Assembly: GCA_904420255.1 (NCBI GenBank) | Contig: CAJFUT010000021.1 | Span: 1 to 12,135 of the forward strand | Source of the DNA: an uncultured Angelakisella sp. | GTDB lineage: Bacteria > Bacillota > Clostridia > Oscillospirales > Ruminococcaceae | Length of the DNA: 12,135 bases | Direction of reading: 5' to 3' | In this document: positions 5,645 through 12,135 of the stretch, piece after piece | Position numbering within the stretch: the stretch's first letter is position 1 | Layout of the letters: each line of letters opens with the position of its first letter | Position numbers and translations under genes: made by a program | Notes under the pieces: generated by a model | Told to the model about the DNA's origin: nothing | Database searches by the model: none | What the model saw: the letters and a program-made list of their open reading frames with translations, nothing else

Positions 5645-6022
5645 ATGAAAAGTCTTGCGGAGCTTCAGGCCCTTCGGGAGGAAATGAAGAACAAAATCGG
5701 CATCCGCCACGACAGCGATACGGGCATCCGCATCGTGGTGGGGATGGCCACCTGCGGCATCGCCGCCGGGGCCCGGCCGGTGCTGGCCGCCTTCACCGAC
5801 GAGGTGGCGAAGCGGGGCCTCACCCATGTTTCGGTGGGGCAGACCGGCTGCATCGGCATCTGCCAGTACGAGCCGGTGGTGGAGGTCTACGAGCCTGGCA
5901 AGGAGAAGGTGACCTATGTGAAGGTCACCCCCGAGATGGTGCCCACCATCGTCAGCCAGCACATCGTCAACGGCAGCCCTGTCACCGAGTACACCATCGG
6001 CGCCAGCGGCGCCAAGGCATAA
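5645..6022 (+). CDS. Small thioredoxin-like 2Fe-2S ferredoxin-type protein
   Basis: This 125-residue protein has a helical N-terminus (MKSLAELQALREEMKN) and a thioredoxin-like ferredoxin fold with GMATCGIAAGARP (C37) and GQTGCIGICQ (C69, C73). The last C-x3-C pair is standard, but only one cysteine is found in the first loop, where most 2Fe-2S proteins of this fold have two. I recall CGIAAGARP as common in this operon family, so it may be a real subtype. GAGGAGGAA lies about 11 bases before the ATG; an in-frame extension upstream overlaps the ATPase gene and is a different reading of it. It probably shuttles electrons or helps assemble HydABC. Its fold also matches the N-terminus of HydB. Confidence 0.85.
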   Translation: MKSLAELQALREEMKNKIGIRHDSDTGIRIVVGMATCGIAAGARPVLAAFTDEVAKRGLTHVSVGQTGCIGICQYEPVVEVYEPGKEKVTYVKVTPEMVPTIVSQHIVNGSPVTEYTIGASGAKA

Positions 6023-6043
6023 AGGAAAGGGAGGAAAAGACGG

Positions 6044-7831
6044 ATGTATCGTTCCCATGTACTGGTGTGCGGCGGCACCGGCTGCACCTCCTCCGGCAGC
6101 GGCCGGATCGTCACCGCCTTTGAGCGGGAGCTGGAGGCCGCCGGGCTGGACAAGGAGATCAAGGTCATCAAGACCGGCTGCTTCGGCCTCTGCGCCCTGG
6201 GGCCCATTGTGGTGGTCTACCCCGAGGGGGCCTTCTATTCCCAGGTGAAGGCCGAGGACGTGCCGGAGATCGTGGAGGAGCACCTCCTCAAGGGCCGCAT
6301 CGTGCGGCGCCTCCTTTATTCCGAAACGGTGGAGGAGGACACCGTCAAGAGCCTCAACGAAACCGATTTCTATAAGAAGCAGAAGCGGGTGGCCCTCAAG
6401 AACTGCGGCGTCATCGACCCGGAGAACATCAACGAATACATCGCCTACGACGGCTACATGGCCCTGGGCAAGGCCCTCACCGAAATGACCCCCGAGGAGG
6501 TCATCCAGTGCATCTCCGACTCGGGCCTCCGGGGCCGGGGGGGCGGCGGCTTCCCCACCGGGAAGAAGTGGTCCTTCGCGGCGGCCCAGCCCAAGGGCGT
6601 CAAATACGTCTGCTGCAACGCCGATGAGGGGGACCCCGGCGCCTTCATGGACCGCTCCATCCTGGAGGGGGACCCCCATGTGGTGCTGGAGGCCATGGCC
6701 ATCGCCGGCGACGCCATCGGCGCCCAGCAGGGCTACATCTACGTCCGGGCCGAGTACCCCATCGCCGTCAAGCGGCTCCAGGTGGCCATCGGCCAGGCCC
6801 GGGAGATGGGCCTGCTGGGGAAAAACATCCTGGGCACCGGCTTTGATTTCGACATCGACATCCGCCTGGGGGCCGGCGCCTTCGTCTGCGGCGAGGAAAC
6901 CGCCCTCATGACCTCCATCGAGGGCCGCCGGGGCGAGCCCCGCCCCCGTCCCCCCTTCCCGGCGGTGAAGGGCCTTTTCGGCAAGCCCACCATCCTCAAC
7001 AACGTGGAAACCTACGCCAACGTCCCCCAGATCATCCTCAACGGGCCGGAGTGGTTCGCCTCCATGGGCACCGAGAAATCCAAGGGCACCAAGGTCTTCG
7101 CCCTGGGGGGCAAGATCCACAACACCGGCCTGGTGGAGGTGCCCATGGGCACCACCCTCCGGGAGATCGTGGAGGAGATCGGCGGCGGCATCCCGAACGG
7201 GAAGAAATTCAAGGCCGCCCAGACCGGCGGCCCCTCCGGCGGCTGCATCCCGGCGGAGCACCTGGACGTGCCGGTGGATTACGACAACCTCATCGCCATC
7301 GGCTCCATGATGGGCTCCGGCGGCCTCATCGTCATGGATGAGGACACCTGCATGGTGGACATCGCCAAGTTCTTCCTGGAATTCACCGTGGACGAGAGCT
7401 GCGGCAAATGCACCCCCTGCCGCATCGGCACCAAGCGGCTCTACGAGCTGCTGGACAAGATCACCAAGGGCAAGGCTGACATGGAGGACCTGGACAAGCT
7501 GGAAACCCTCTGCTACCACATCAAGGAGAACGCCCTCTGCGGCCTGGGGCAGACCGCCCCCAACCCGGTCCTCTCCACCCTCAAGTATTTCCGGGACGAA
7601 TACGTCGCCCACATTGTGGAGAAGCGGTGCCCCGCCGGGGTCTGCAAGGAGCTCCTCACCATCCAGATCCTCCCCGAGAAGTGCAGGGGCTGCACCCTCT
7701 GCGCCAAGAACTGCCCCACCGGCGCCATCACCGGCAAGGTGAAGGAGCCCCACGTCATCGACACCGAGAAGTGCGTCAAGTGCGGGGTCTGCATCGAGAA
7801 GTGCCGCTTCGGCGCCATTGTGAAGCGGTAA
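6044..7831 (+). CDS. hydB: HydB, NuoF-like flavoprotein subunit of bifurcating [FeFe]-hydrogenase
   Basis: This 595-residue subunit is the NAD(H)- and FMN-binding, likely bifurcating part of HydABC. In order: a thioredoxin-like 2Fe-2S domain (C9, C14, C46, C50); the NuoF core with RGRGGGGFPTGKKW (163-176) and ADEGDPGAF (193-201); an SLBB region around 350-430; the NuoF 4Fe-4S site ESCGKCTPC (C453, C456, C459 with C499); and two C-terminal [4Fe-4S] motifs (C547, C550, C553, C557 and C577, C580, C583, C587). A CPAGVC pair (C529, C534) precedes the last domain. The length is close to known HydB proteins. GGGAGGAAA lies upstream of the ATG. hydA follows after 16 bases. No motif appears damaged. 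Confidence 0.95.
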   Translation: MYRSHVLVCGGTGCTSSGSGRIVTAFERELEAAGLDKEIKVIKTGCFGLCALGPIVVVYPEGAFYSQVKAEDVPEIVEEHLLKGRIVRRLLYSETVEEDTVKSLNETDFYKKQKRVALKNCGVIDPENINEYIAYDGYMALGKALTEMTPEEVIQCISDSGLRGRGGGGFPTGKKWSFAAAQPKGVKYVCCNADEGDPGAFMDRSILEGDPHVVLEAMAIAGDAIGAQQGYIYVRAEYPIAVKRLQVAIGQAREMGLLGKNILGTGFDFDIDIRLGAGAFVCGEETALMTSIEGRRGEPRPRPPFPAVKGLFGKPTILNNVETYANVPQIILNGPEWFASMGTEKSKGTKVFALGGKIHNTGLVEVPMGTTLREIVEEIGGGIPNGKKFKAAQTGGPSGGCIPAEHLDVPVDYDNLIAIGSMMGSGGLIVMDEDTCMVDIAKFFLEFTVDESCGKCTPCRIGTKRLYELLDKITKGKADMEDLDKLETLCYHIKENALCGLGQTAPNPVLSTLKYFRDEYVAHIVEKRCPAGVCKELLTIQILPEKCRGCTLCAKNCPTGAITGKVKEPHVIDTEKCVKCGVCIEKCRFGAIVKR

Positions 7832-7847
7832 GGGAGGGAAACTGGAA

Positions 7848-9599
7848 ATGAAAATGGTAAATCTCAAAATCAACGGCCTCCCGGTGACGGTGCCCGAGGG
7901 CACCACCATCCTGGAGGCGGCCCGGAAGCTGGCCATCGATATCCCCACCCTCTGCTACCTGAAGGACATCAACGAGATCGGCGCCTGCCGCATCTGCGTG
8001 GTGGAGGTCAAGGGGATGCGCAACCTGGTGGCCTCCTGCGTCTACCCGGTGGCGGAGGGGATGGAGGTCCTCACCAACTCCAAGCGGGTCTTCGCCTCCC
8101 GGAAAATCGACCTGGAGCTGATCCTCTCCACCCACAAGAAAAACTGCCTCTCCTGCGTCAGGAGCGGCAACTGCGAGCTCCAGAAGCTCTGCAAGGACTT
8201 CCGGGTCTACGACGAGGACGTCTACGCCGGGGAGAACCCCCAGTACGAATTTGACGACAGCGCCAAGCATATGTTCCGGGACAACAACAAGTGCGTCCTC
8301 TGCCGCCGGTGCGTCGCCGCCTGCCAGAAGTGGCAGGCCGTGGGGGTCATCGGCCCCAACGACCGGGGCTTCAATACCCACATCGGCTGCGCCTTCGAGC
8401 AGAACCTGGGGGACGTTTCCTGCGTTTCCTGCGGCCAGTGCATCGTGGTCTGCCCCACCGGCGCCATCGCCGAGAAGGACAACACCAAGGACGTCTGGCG
8501 GGCCATCAACGACCCCACCAAATATGTGGTGGTCCAGACCGCCCCTTCCATCCGGGTCACCCTGGGGGAGGCCTTTGATATGCCCATCGGCACCAACGTC
8601 AAGGGCAAGATGGTGGCGGCCCTCAAGCGGCTGGGCTTCGACGGGGTCTTTGACACCGACCTTGCCGCCGACATGACCATCGTGGAGGAGGCCCACGAGC
8701 TGGTGGAGCGGATCCGGAAGGGGGGCGCCCTCCCCATGATCACCTCCTGCTCCCCCGGCTGGGTCAACTACTGCGAGCACTTCTACCCTGAGTTCGTCCC
8801 CAACCTTTCCACCTGCAAATCCCCCCAGCAGATGTTCGGCGCCCTCACCAAGACCTGGTACGCCAGGAAGATGGGCCTGGACCCCAAGGACATCTTCGTG
8901 GTGGGCATCATGCCCTGCACCGCCAAGAAGTTCGAGGTGGCCCGGGAGGATGAGGCGGCCGCCGGCGTCCCAGACGTGGACGTGGCCCTCACCACCCGGG
9001 AGCTGGCCCGGATGATCGACCGGGCGGGGATCAACTTCAAGGAGCTGCCCGACGAGGAATTCGACGCCCCCATGGGGGTTTCCACCGGCGCCGGGGCCAT
9101 CTTCGGCGCCACCGGCGGCGTTATGGAGGCGGCCCTGCGCACCGCCGCCTGCTGGCTCACCGGCTCGGACGCCGCCCCGGTGGAATTCACCGAGGTCCGT
9201 GGCATGGACGGGGTGAAGGAGGCCAGCTACCAGCTGGGGGACCTGACCCTCAACGTGGCGGTGGCCTCGGGCCTGGCCAACGCCAGGAAGCTGCTGGAGA
9301 GCGTCAAGAGCGGCGAAAAGACCTACCACTTCATGGAGATCATGGGCTGCCCCGGCGGCTGCGTCAACGGCGGCGGGCAGCCGGTGCAGCCGGCCCGGGT
9401 CCGCAACTGGGTGGACCTCCGGGGGCTGCGGGCCGCCGCCCTCTATGAGGAGGATAAGAGCCTGCCCCTGCGCAAATCCCACGAGAACCCGGTGCTCCAG
9501 GAGATTTACAAGTCCTTCCTGGAAACCCCCGGCAGCCATGTGGCCCACCAGGTGCTCCACACCTCCTACCGCAAGCGCGGCCGCTTCACCAGCCTTTAA
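7848..9599 (+). CDS. hydA: HydA, catalytic [FeFe]-hydrogenase subunit
   Basis: This 583-residue cytosolic catalytic subunit reversibly makes H2, with electrons from NADH and reduced ferredoxin via HydBC. In order: a 2Fe-2S domain (C36, C47, C50, C64); a His-ligated 4Fe-4S site (H96, C100, C103, C109); two [4Fe-4S] motifs (C149, C152, C155, C159 and C192, C195, C198, C202); and the H-domain. L1 is TSCSPGW (C301, S302), L2 is MPCTAKKFE (C357, K360), L3 is EIMGCPGGCVNGGGQP (C501, C505). The small-subunit-like tail ends near SYRKRG. The layout is the M3 modular type of trimeric bifurcating enzymes, without the extra C-terminal Fe-S domain of the Thermotoga subunit. L1 has Ser where the well-studied enzymes have a second Cys. 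AGGGAGGG precedes the ATG at 7848; an ATG at 7854 is possible. No U-run terminator follows. Confidence 0.96.
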   Translation: MKMVNLKINGLPVTVPEGTTILEAARKLAIDIPTLCYLKDINEIGACRICVVEVKGMRNLVASCVYPVAEGMEVLTNSKRVFASRKIDLELILSTHKKNCLSCVRSGNCELQKLCKDFRVYDEDVYAGENPQYEFDDSAKHMFRDNNKCVLCRRCVAACQKWQAVGVIGPNDRGFNTHIGCAFEQNLGDVSCVSCGQCIVVCPTGAIAEKDNTKDVWRAINDPTKYVVVQTAPSIRVTLGEAFDMPIGTNVKGKMVAALKRLGFDGVFDTDLAADMTIVEEAHELVERIRKGGALPMITSCSPGWVNYCEHFYPEFVPNLSTCKSPQQMFGALTKTWYARKMGLDPKDIFVVGIMPCTAKKFEVAREDEAAAGVPDVDVALTTRELARMIDRAGINFKELPDEEFDAPMGVSTGAGAIFGATGGVMEAALRTAACWLTGSDAAPVEFTEVRGMDGVKEASYQLGDLTLNVAVASGLANARKLLESVKSGEKTYHFMEIMGCPGGCVNGGGQPVQPARVRNWVDLRGLRAAALYEEDKSLPLRKSHENPVLQEIYKSFLETPGSHVAHQVLHTSYRKRGRFTSL

Positions 9600-9603
9600 G
9601 TCC

Positions 9604-9675
9604 GGCGGGGCAGCCCCCGCTGGCATTGACGTTAGCTACGCTGTGAGAAACGAAAGATTGTGCGCCGCGCAGCTT
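9604..9675. repeat. Direct repeat bracketing the gap, left copy
   Basis: Starts with the GCGGGG hairpin (GGCGGGGCAGCCCCCGCTGG), then CATTGACGTTAGC, a diverged middle and GTGCGCCGCGCAGCTT. The right copy lies at 10062-10134 with the same order of blocks. It starts five bases after the hydA stop. Confidence 0.6.
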
Positions 9676-9942
9676 GGGATTCAGAAAGCGGTTTCCCACA
9701 CCCTAACCAGGGGGTAGCGGAAGCCCAGATTCCGCCGCGATCAGCGGGCGGGCTGGGGCGGGGTGCCCCCGCTGGCTCGCAATTTGCTCCACTCCGTTGC
9801 GCAAATTGATTTCCCCCCCGGAGGGCAGGGGGGCACATGGGGGGACTGGTCCCCCCGTGAGGGCCGACCTGCCCCGAAGGGGCGGGCCTGACCCAGAGGG
9901 CCCTCGGCCCTTGGGCCCGGGGGGCTCCCCGGCCGCTCTTTG

Positions 9943-9968
9943 TCACTTTCTCTCGGCAGAGAAAGTGA
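9943..9968. repeat. CACTTTCT-family hairpin, variant copy
   Basis: TCACTTTCTCT, loop CGGC, AGAGAAAGTGA: an 11-bp perfect stem. Against the other copies both bases of two pairs have changed together (C-G to T-A at the base, T-A to C-G near the loop), so the stem is kept although the sequence differs. Confidence 0.75.
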
Positions 9969-9977
9969 TGCCCGGAC

Positions 9978-9994
9978 CTCCGGTGCGACCGGAG
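9978..9994. repeat. CCGGT/ACCGG hairpin, copy 3
   Basis: CTCCGGT, loop GCG, ACCGGAG: seven Watson-Crick pairs. It follows CCCGGA and is followed by GTAAT, as at 161-189 on the left flank. Confidence 0.65.
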
Positions 9995-10034
9995 TAATCT
10001 ATAAAAAGTAAACCTTGCGGAGCCCCTTCTTTGG

Positions 10035-10060
10035 CCACTTTCTTTTGATCAAGAAAGTGG
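10035..10060. repeat. CACTTTCT-family hairpin, copy 3
   Basis: Identical in 26 bases to the copies at 62-87 and 223-248, about 9.8 kb away, with the same TCTTTGG lead-in and GCG after it. Confidence 0.8.
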
Positions 10061-10061
10061 C

Positions 10062-10134
10062 GGCGGGGTGGCCCCCGCTGGCAATCACGTTAGTCACGGT
10101 GAAAGAAGCGAAAATGAGTGCGCCGCTCAACTTA
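10062..10134. repeat. Direct repeat bracketing the gap, right copy
   Basis: GGCGGGGTGGCCCCCGCTGG, then CAATCACGTTAG, a diverged middle and GTGCGCCGCTCAACTT. It corresponds block by block to 9604-9675, offset by about 458 bases. Confidence 0.6.
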
Positions 10135-10147
10135 GTCTGATAAAAAA

Positions 10148-10202
10148 TGCGCCGTTTGAATCCTAAGTGATATGCTCAGGGAGCGGGGCACAAACCGGCG
10201 CA
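10148..10202 (+). promoter_or_regulatory. Long hairpin in the region before def
   Basis: TGCGCCGTTT (10148-10157) pairs with AAACCGGCGCA (10192-10202) with one bulged C, closing a 34-base loop. In the loop CCTAAG and CTCAGG can pair with one mismatch. It ends 28 bases before the AAGGAGG of def. It may be a structured leader or the edge of the repeat island; no known riboswitch pattern is evident. Confidence 0.3.
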
Positions 10203-10248
10203 ACGTAGGCGCTTCTCTCACGGACATGAAAAGGAGGAACTGATAAAG

Positions 10249-10734
10249 ATGGCGATTCGCAACATGAGAATCGAGGGGGACGACATCCTCCGCAAAAAGA
10301 GCCGGGAGGTGGAGAAATTCGATGCCCGCCTCTGGGAGCTGCTGGACGACATGGCCGACACCCTGAAGGAGCAGAACGGGGTGGGCCTCGCCGCCGTCCA
10401 GGTGGGGGTGCTGCGCCGGGTCTTCATTGTGGACGTGGGGGAGGGGATCACCGAATTCATCAACCCCCGCACCCTGGCCACCGGCGGCAGCCAGACGGTG
10501 CTGGAGGGCTGCCTCTCCTTCCCGGGCCAGTGGGGGATGATCACCCGGCCCAACTATGTGCGGATCCGGGCCCAGGACCGCCACGGGAAATGGTTCGAGG
10601 CGGAGGGGGAGGGGCTGATGGCCCAGGCCATGCTCCACGAAAGCGGCCACCTGGACGGGGAGGTCTTCAAGGAGGACCCCAGCTTCCGGCCCCTCAGCGA
10701 GGAGGAGCTGGAGGAACTCAATTCCGGGGAATGA
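10249..10734 (+). CDS. def: Peptide deformylase
   Basis: This 161-residue enzyme removes the N-formyl group from new proteins in the cytosol. The three deformylase motifs are GVGLAAVQVG (44-53), EGCLSFPG (86-93, metal ligand C88) and the metal site HESGH (H130, E131, H134) within AMLHESGHLDG. The last motif is unusual: most family members have QHExDHL, and here Leu precedes the His and Gly replaces the Asp. The three metal ligands and the catalytic Glu are kept, so activity is likely. AAGGAGG (10231-10237) lies 11 bases before the ATG. fmt follows 18 bases after the stop, the usual def-fmt pairing. The usual upstream neighbour priA is not here; a repeat-rich gap takes its place. Confidence 0.95.
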   Translation: MAIRNMRIEGDDILRKKSREVEKFDARLWELLDDMADTLKEQNGVGLAAVQVGVLRRVFIVDVGEGITEFINPRTLATGGSQTVLEGCLSFPGQWGMITRPNYVRIRAQDRHGKWFEAEGEGLMAQAMLHESGHLDGEVFKEDPSFRPLSEEELEELNSGE

Positions 10735-10752
10735 GAAAAGGGGGAAAGGACT

Positions 10753-11682
10753 GTGGAAAAGCTCAGCGTCGTCTTTATGGGCACCCCGGATTTCGCCGTG
10801 CCCTGCCTGGCACGGGTCCTGGAGGACGGCTACCCCGTCCGGGGGGTGTTCACCCAGCCGGATAAGCCGGTGGGCCGCCGCCAGACCCTCACCCCGCCCC
10901 CGGTGAAAAAGCTGGCCCTGGAGAAGGAGATCCCCGTCTTCCAGCCGGCGAAGCTCCGGGACGGCGCCGCCCTGGAGATCCTCCGGGGCCTCGGACCGGA
11001 CCTGATCGTGGTGGTGGCCTACGGGCGGATCCTCCCCCGGGAGATTCTGGACTGCCCCCGGCTGGGCTGCGTCAACGTCCACGGCAGCCTCCTGCCCAAA
11101 TACCGGGGGGCGGCCCCCATCCAGTGGACGGTCATCAACGGCGACCCGGTGGGGGGCGTCACCACCATGTACATGGCGGAGGAGCTGGACGCCGGGGACA
11201 CCATCCTCTCCATGAGCCTGCCGGTGGGGGAGGAGGAAACCAGCGGGGAGCTCTATGAGCGGCTGGCCCCCCTGGGGGCGGAGTGCCTTTCCCGGACCCT
11301 GGCCCTCTTCCAGGAGGGGCGGGTCCCCCGCGCCCCCCAGGACCACGCCGCCGCCACCCTGGCCCCCATGCTGGACAAGGCCATGGGGGAGATGGACTTT
11401 TCCCTCCCCGCCCGGCGGCTCCACAACCTGGTCCGGGGGCTGAACCCCTGGCCCTCCGCCTGGACCGCCGCCGAAGGGAAGCGGCTGAAAATCCACCGCA
11501 GCCGGGTGCTGGAGGAAACCGGGGCCCCCGCCGCCCCGGGGACCGTCCTTCCCCGGGAGGGCCGCTTCACCGTGGCCTGCGGCTCCGGCCTCCTGGAACT
11601 TTTAGAGGTGCAATTGGAAGGCAAGGGCCGTACGTCCGGGGCGGATTTCCTCCGGGGCCATCTCCTGGAGCGGCTGGGATAA
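10753..11682 (+). CDS. fmt: Methionyl-tRNA formyltransferase
   Basis: This 309-residue enzyme formylates initiator Met-tRNA using 10-formyl-tetrahydrofolate. The N-terminal Rossmann domain has VVFMGTPDFAVP (6-17), the catalytic N108 and H110 in NVHGSLLPKYRGAAPIQ, and D146 in ELDAGD. The tRNA-binding C-terminal domain runs from about 208. The start is a GTG at 10753, with AAAGGA just upstream; MEKLSVVFMG fits the family. The length is normal. The last 25 residues (285-309, EVQLEGKGRTS onward) are also encoded in three tandem copies after the stop. In the gene the family's usual QP-x-GK reads QLEGK and its Met reads Thr, while the downstream copies have QPEGK. The enzyme looks complete. Confidence 0.96.
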   Translation: MEKLSVVFMGTPDFAVPCLARVLEDGYPVRGVFTQPDKPVGRRQTLTPPPVKKLALEKEIPVFQPAKLRDGAALEILRGLGPDLIVVVAYGRILPREILDCPRLGCVNVHGSLLPKYRGAAPIQWTVINGDPVGGVTTMYMAEELDAGDTILSMSLPVGEEETSGELYERLAPLGAECLSRTLALFQEGRVPRAPQDHAAATLAPMLDKAMGEMDFSLPARRLHNLVRGLNPWPSAWTAAEGKRLKIHRSRVLEETGAPAAPGTVLPREGRFTVACGSGLLELLEVQLEGKGRTSGADFLRGHLLERLG

Positions 11683-12095
11683 CACCCCCGGAAGGAAGGG
11701 ACTTCCAGGCCGCGAAAGATTTTCCTGTGCCCCGCTCTCCGGAGGTCCAACCGGAGGGCAAGGGCCGGATGGCCGGGGCGGATTTCCTCCGGGGACACCC
11801 CCTGGAGCGGCTGGGATAACATCCCCCGGAAGGAAGGGGCTTCCAGGCCACGAAAGATTTTTCTGTGTCCCGCCCTCCGGAGGTCCAACCGGAGGGCAAG
11901 GGCCGTACGTCCGGGGCGGATTTCCTCCGGGGTCACCCCCTGGAGCGGCTGGGATAACATCCCCCGCCGGAAGGGGGCTTCCAGGCCGCGAAAGATTTTC
12001 CTGTGCCCCGCTCTCCGGAGGTCCAACCAGAGGGCAAGGGCCGTACGTCCGGGGCGGATTTCCTCCGGGGACACCCCCTGGAGCGGCTGGGCTGA
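11605..12095 (+). repeat. Tandem repeat made from the fmt 3' end, about 3.6 units of 137-138 bp
   Basis: Unit starts are 11605 (inside fmt), 11742, 11880 and 12018, spacings of 137, 138 and 138. Each unit is a 78-base segment encoding the last 25 Fmt residues plus stop (TAA, TAA, TAA, TGA at 12093), then a 59-60 base spacer holding GGAAG/CTTCC and the palindrome CTCCGGAG. The last unit lacks the spacer. All four keep an undamaged reading frame; differences are point changes such as QL/QP, RTS/RMA and HLLE/HPLE. None of the extra copies has a start codon with a ribosome site, so they are not expected to be translated by themselves. Confidence 0.9.
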
Positions 12096-12107
12096 GGGGA
12101 GGGGCCG

Positions 12108-12129
12108 AGGGGCCTCTTCCGGGGCCCCT
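12108..12129 (+). terminator. Possible terminator after the fmt repeats
   Basis: AGGGGCC (12108-12114), loop TCTTCCGG, GGCCCCT (12123-12129): a 7-bp GC stem 13 bases past the last repeat. The window ends six bases later, so a U run cannot be judged. Confidence 0.3.
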
Positions 12130-12135
12130 GAAGCC

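Larger units (their letters stand above)
9600..10248. other. Non-coding repeat-rich gap between hydA and def
   Basis: No credible gene in 649 bases. The stretch is dense in hairpins: GCGGGG/CCCCGC motifs at 9605-9620, 9758-9772 and 10063-10078; CAATTTGC/GCAAATTG at 9780-9808; a perfect GGGGGGAC/GTCCCCCC at 9839-9856; GCCCC-GAA-GGGGC near 9871; and the two repeat families shared with the left flank. A diverged direct repeat brackets most of it. I find no tRNA or known riboswitch and no clear promoter for def. Confidence 0.65.

Noticed and set aside
5357..7948. Very long minus-strand open frame opposite the HATPase, ferredoxin and HydB genes
   Set aside because: GC-rich genes leave open frames on the other strand. 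The translation is Gly/Ala/His/Asp-rich and low in complexity, while the plus strand encodes clear families with ribosome sites.
7776..9626. Long minus-strand open frame opposite hydA
   Set aside because: Same composition effect; the plus strand has every HydA motif.
10132..11496. Minus-strand open frame opposite def and fmt
   Set aside because: Shadow of two well-recognised housekeeping genes on the plus strand.
11283..11819. Fmt read through in another frame into the first extra repeat
   Set aside because: The frame is not that of Fmt and is Pro/Arg-rich upstream; the fmt stop at 11680-11682 is clear, and the first spacing of 137 bases breaks the frame.
11253..12074. Long minus-strand open frame with repeated PEEIRPG and LRRAGHRKIF segments
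   Set aside because: It is the antisense of the fmt end and its tandem repeats. The protein repeat only mirrors the 138-base DNA unit, a multiple of three, and there is no ribosome site or family match.
11605..12095. CRISPR array
   Set aside because: The unit is 138 bases and nearly identical throughout, with no unique spacers, and it derives from coding sequence.

Overview
The window looks like chromosomal DNA of a GC-rich anaerobic Firmicute. Oscillospirales-type Clostridia (the Flavonifractor/Oscillibacter relatives) is the best guess. This rests on strong Shine-Dalgarno sites, sigma-A type promoters, GC-rich codon use and a fermentative bifurcating hydrogenase; it is an inference, not a match.

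Layout. Positions 1-450 hold no gene: a two-copy 161-bp direct repeat with hairpins, then terminator-like hairpins. From 454 to 4267 six genes lie on the minus strand. In transcription order they are a DRTGG-domain protein, an RsbW/RsbT-like ATP-binding protein, a HydS-like sensory [FeFe]-hydrogenase relative, a second DRTGG protein, a YcxB-like membrane protein and a PHP-domain phosphoesterase; the first four are tightly coupled. A 292-base gap (4268-4559) carries two divergent near-consensus promoters and leader hairpins. From 4560 to 9599 five plus-strand genes form an operon for an electron-bifurcating, NAD(H)-linked [FeFe]-hydrogenase: HydC, a lone HATPase protein, a small 2Fe-2S ferredoxin-like protein, HydB and HydA. 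The next 649 bases (9600-10248) are non-coding and repeat-rich, and share hairpin families with the left end. Then come def and fmt, and the fmt 3' end is repeated in tandem three more times up to about 12095.

How the genes fit. HydABC should couple H2 formation or use to NADH and reduced ferredoxin. The divergent operon pairs a catalytically altered H-cluster protein with a GHKL ATPase and two DRTGG proteins, which suggests H2 or redox sensing that feeds back on hydrogenase expression or activity. Def and Fmt are the housekeeping formyl-methionine pair and appear unrelated in function. The items most worth attention are the sensory module, the cassette-like repeats of the Fmt C-terminus, and the hairpin families whose stems show compensating changes.
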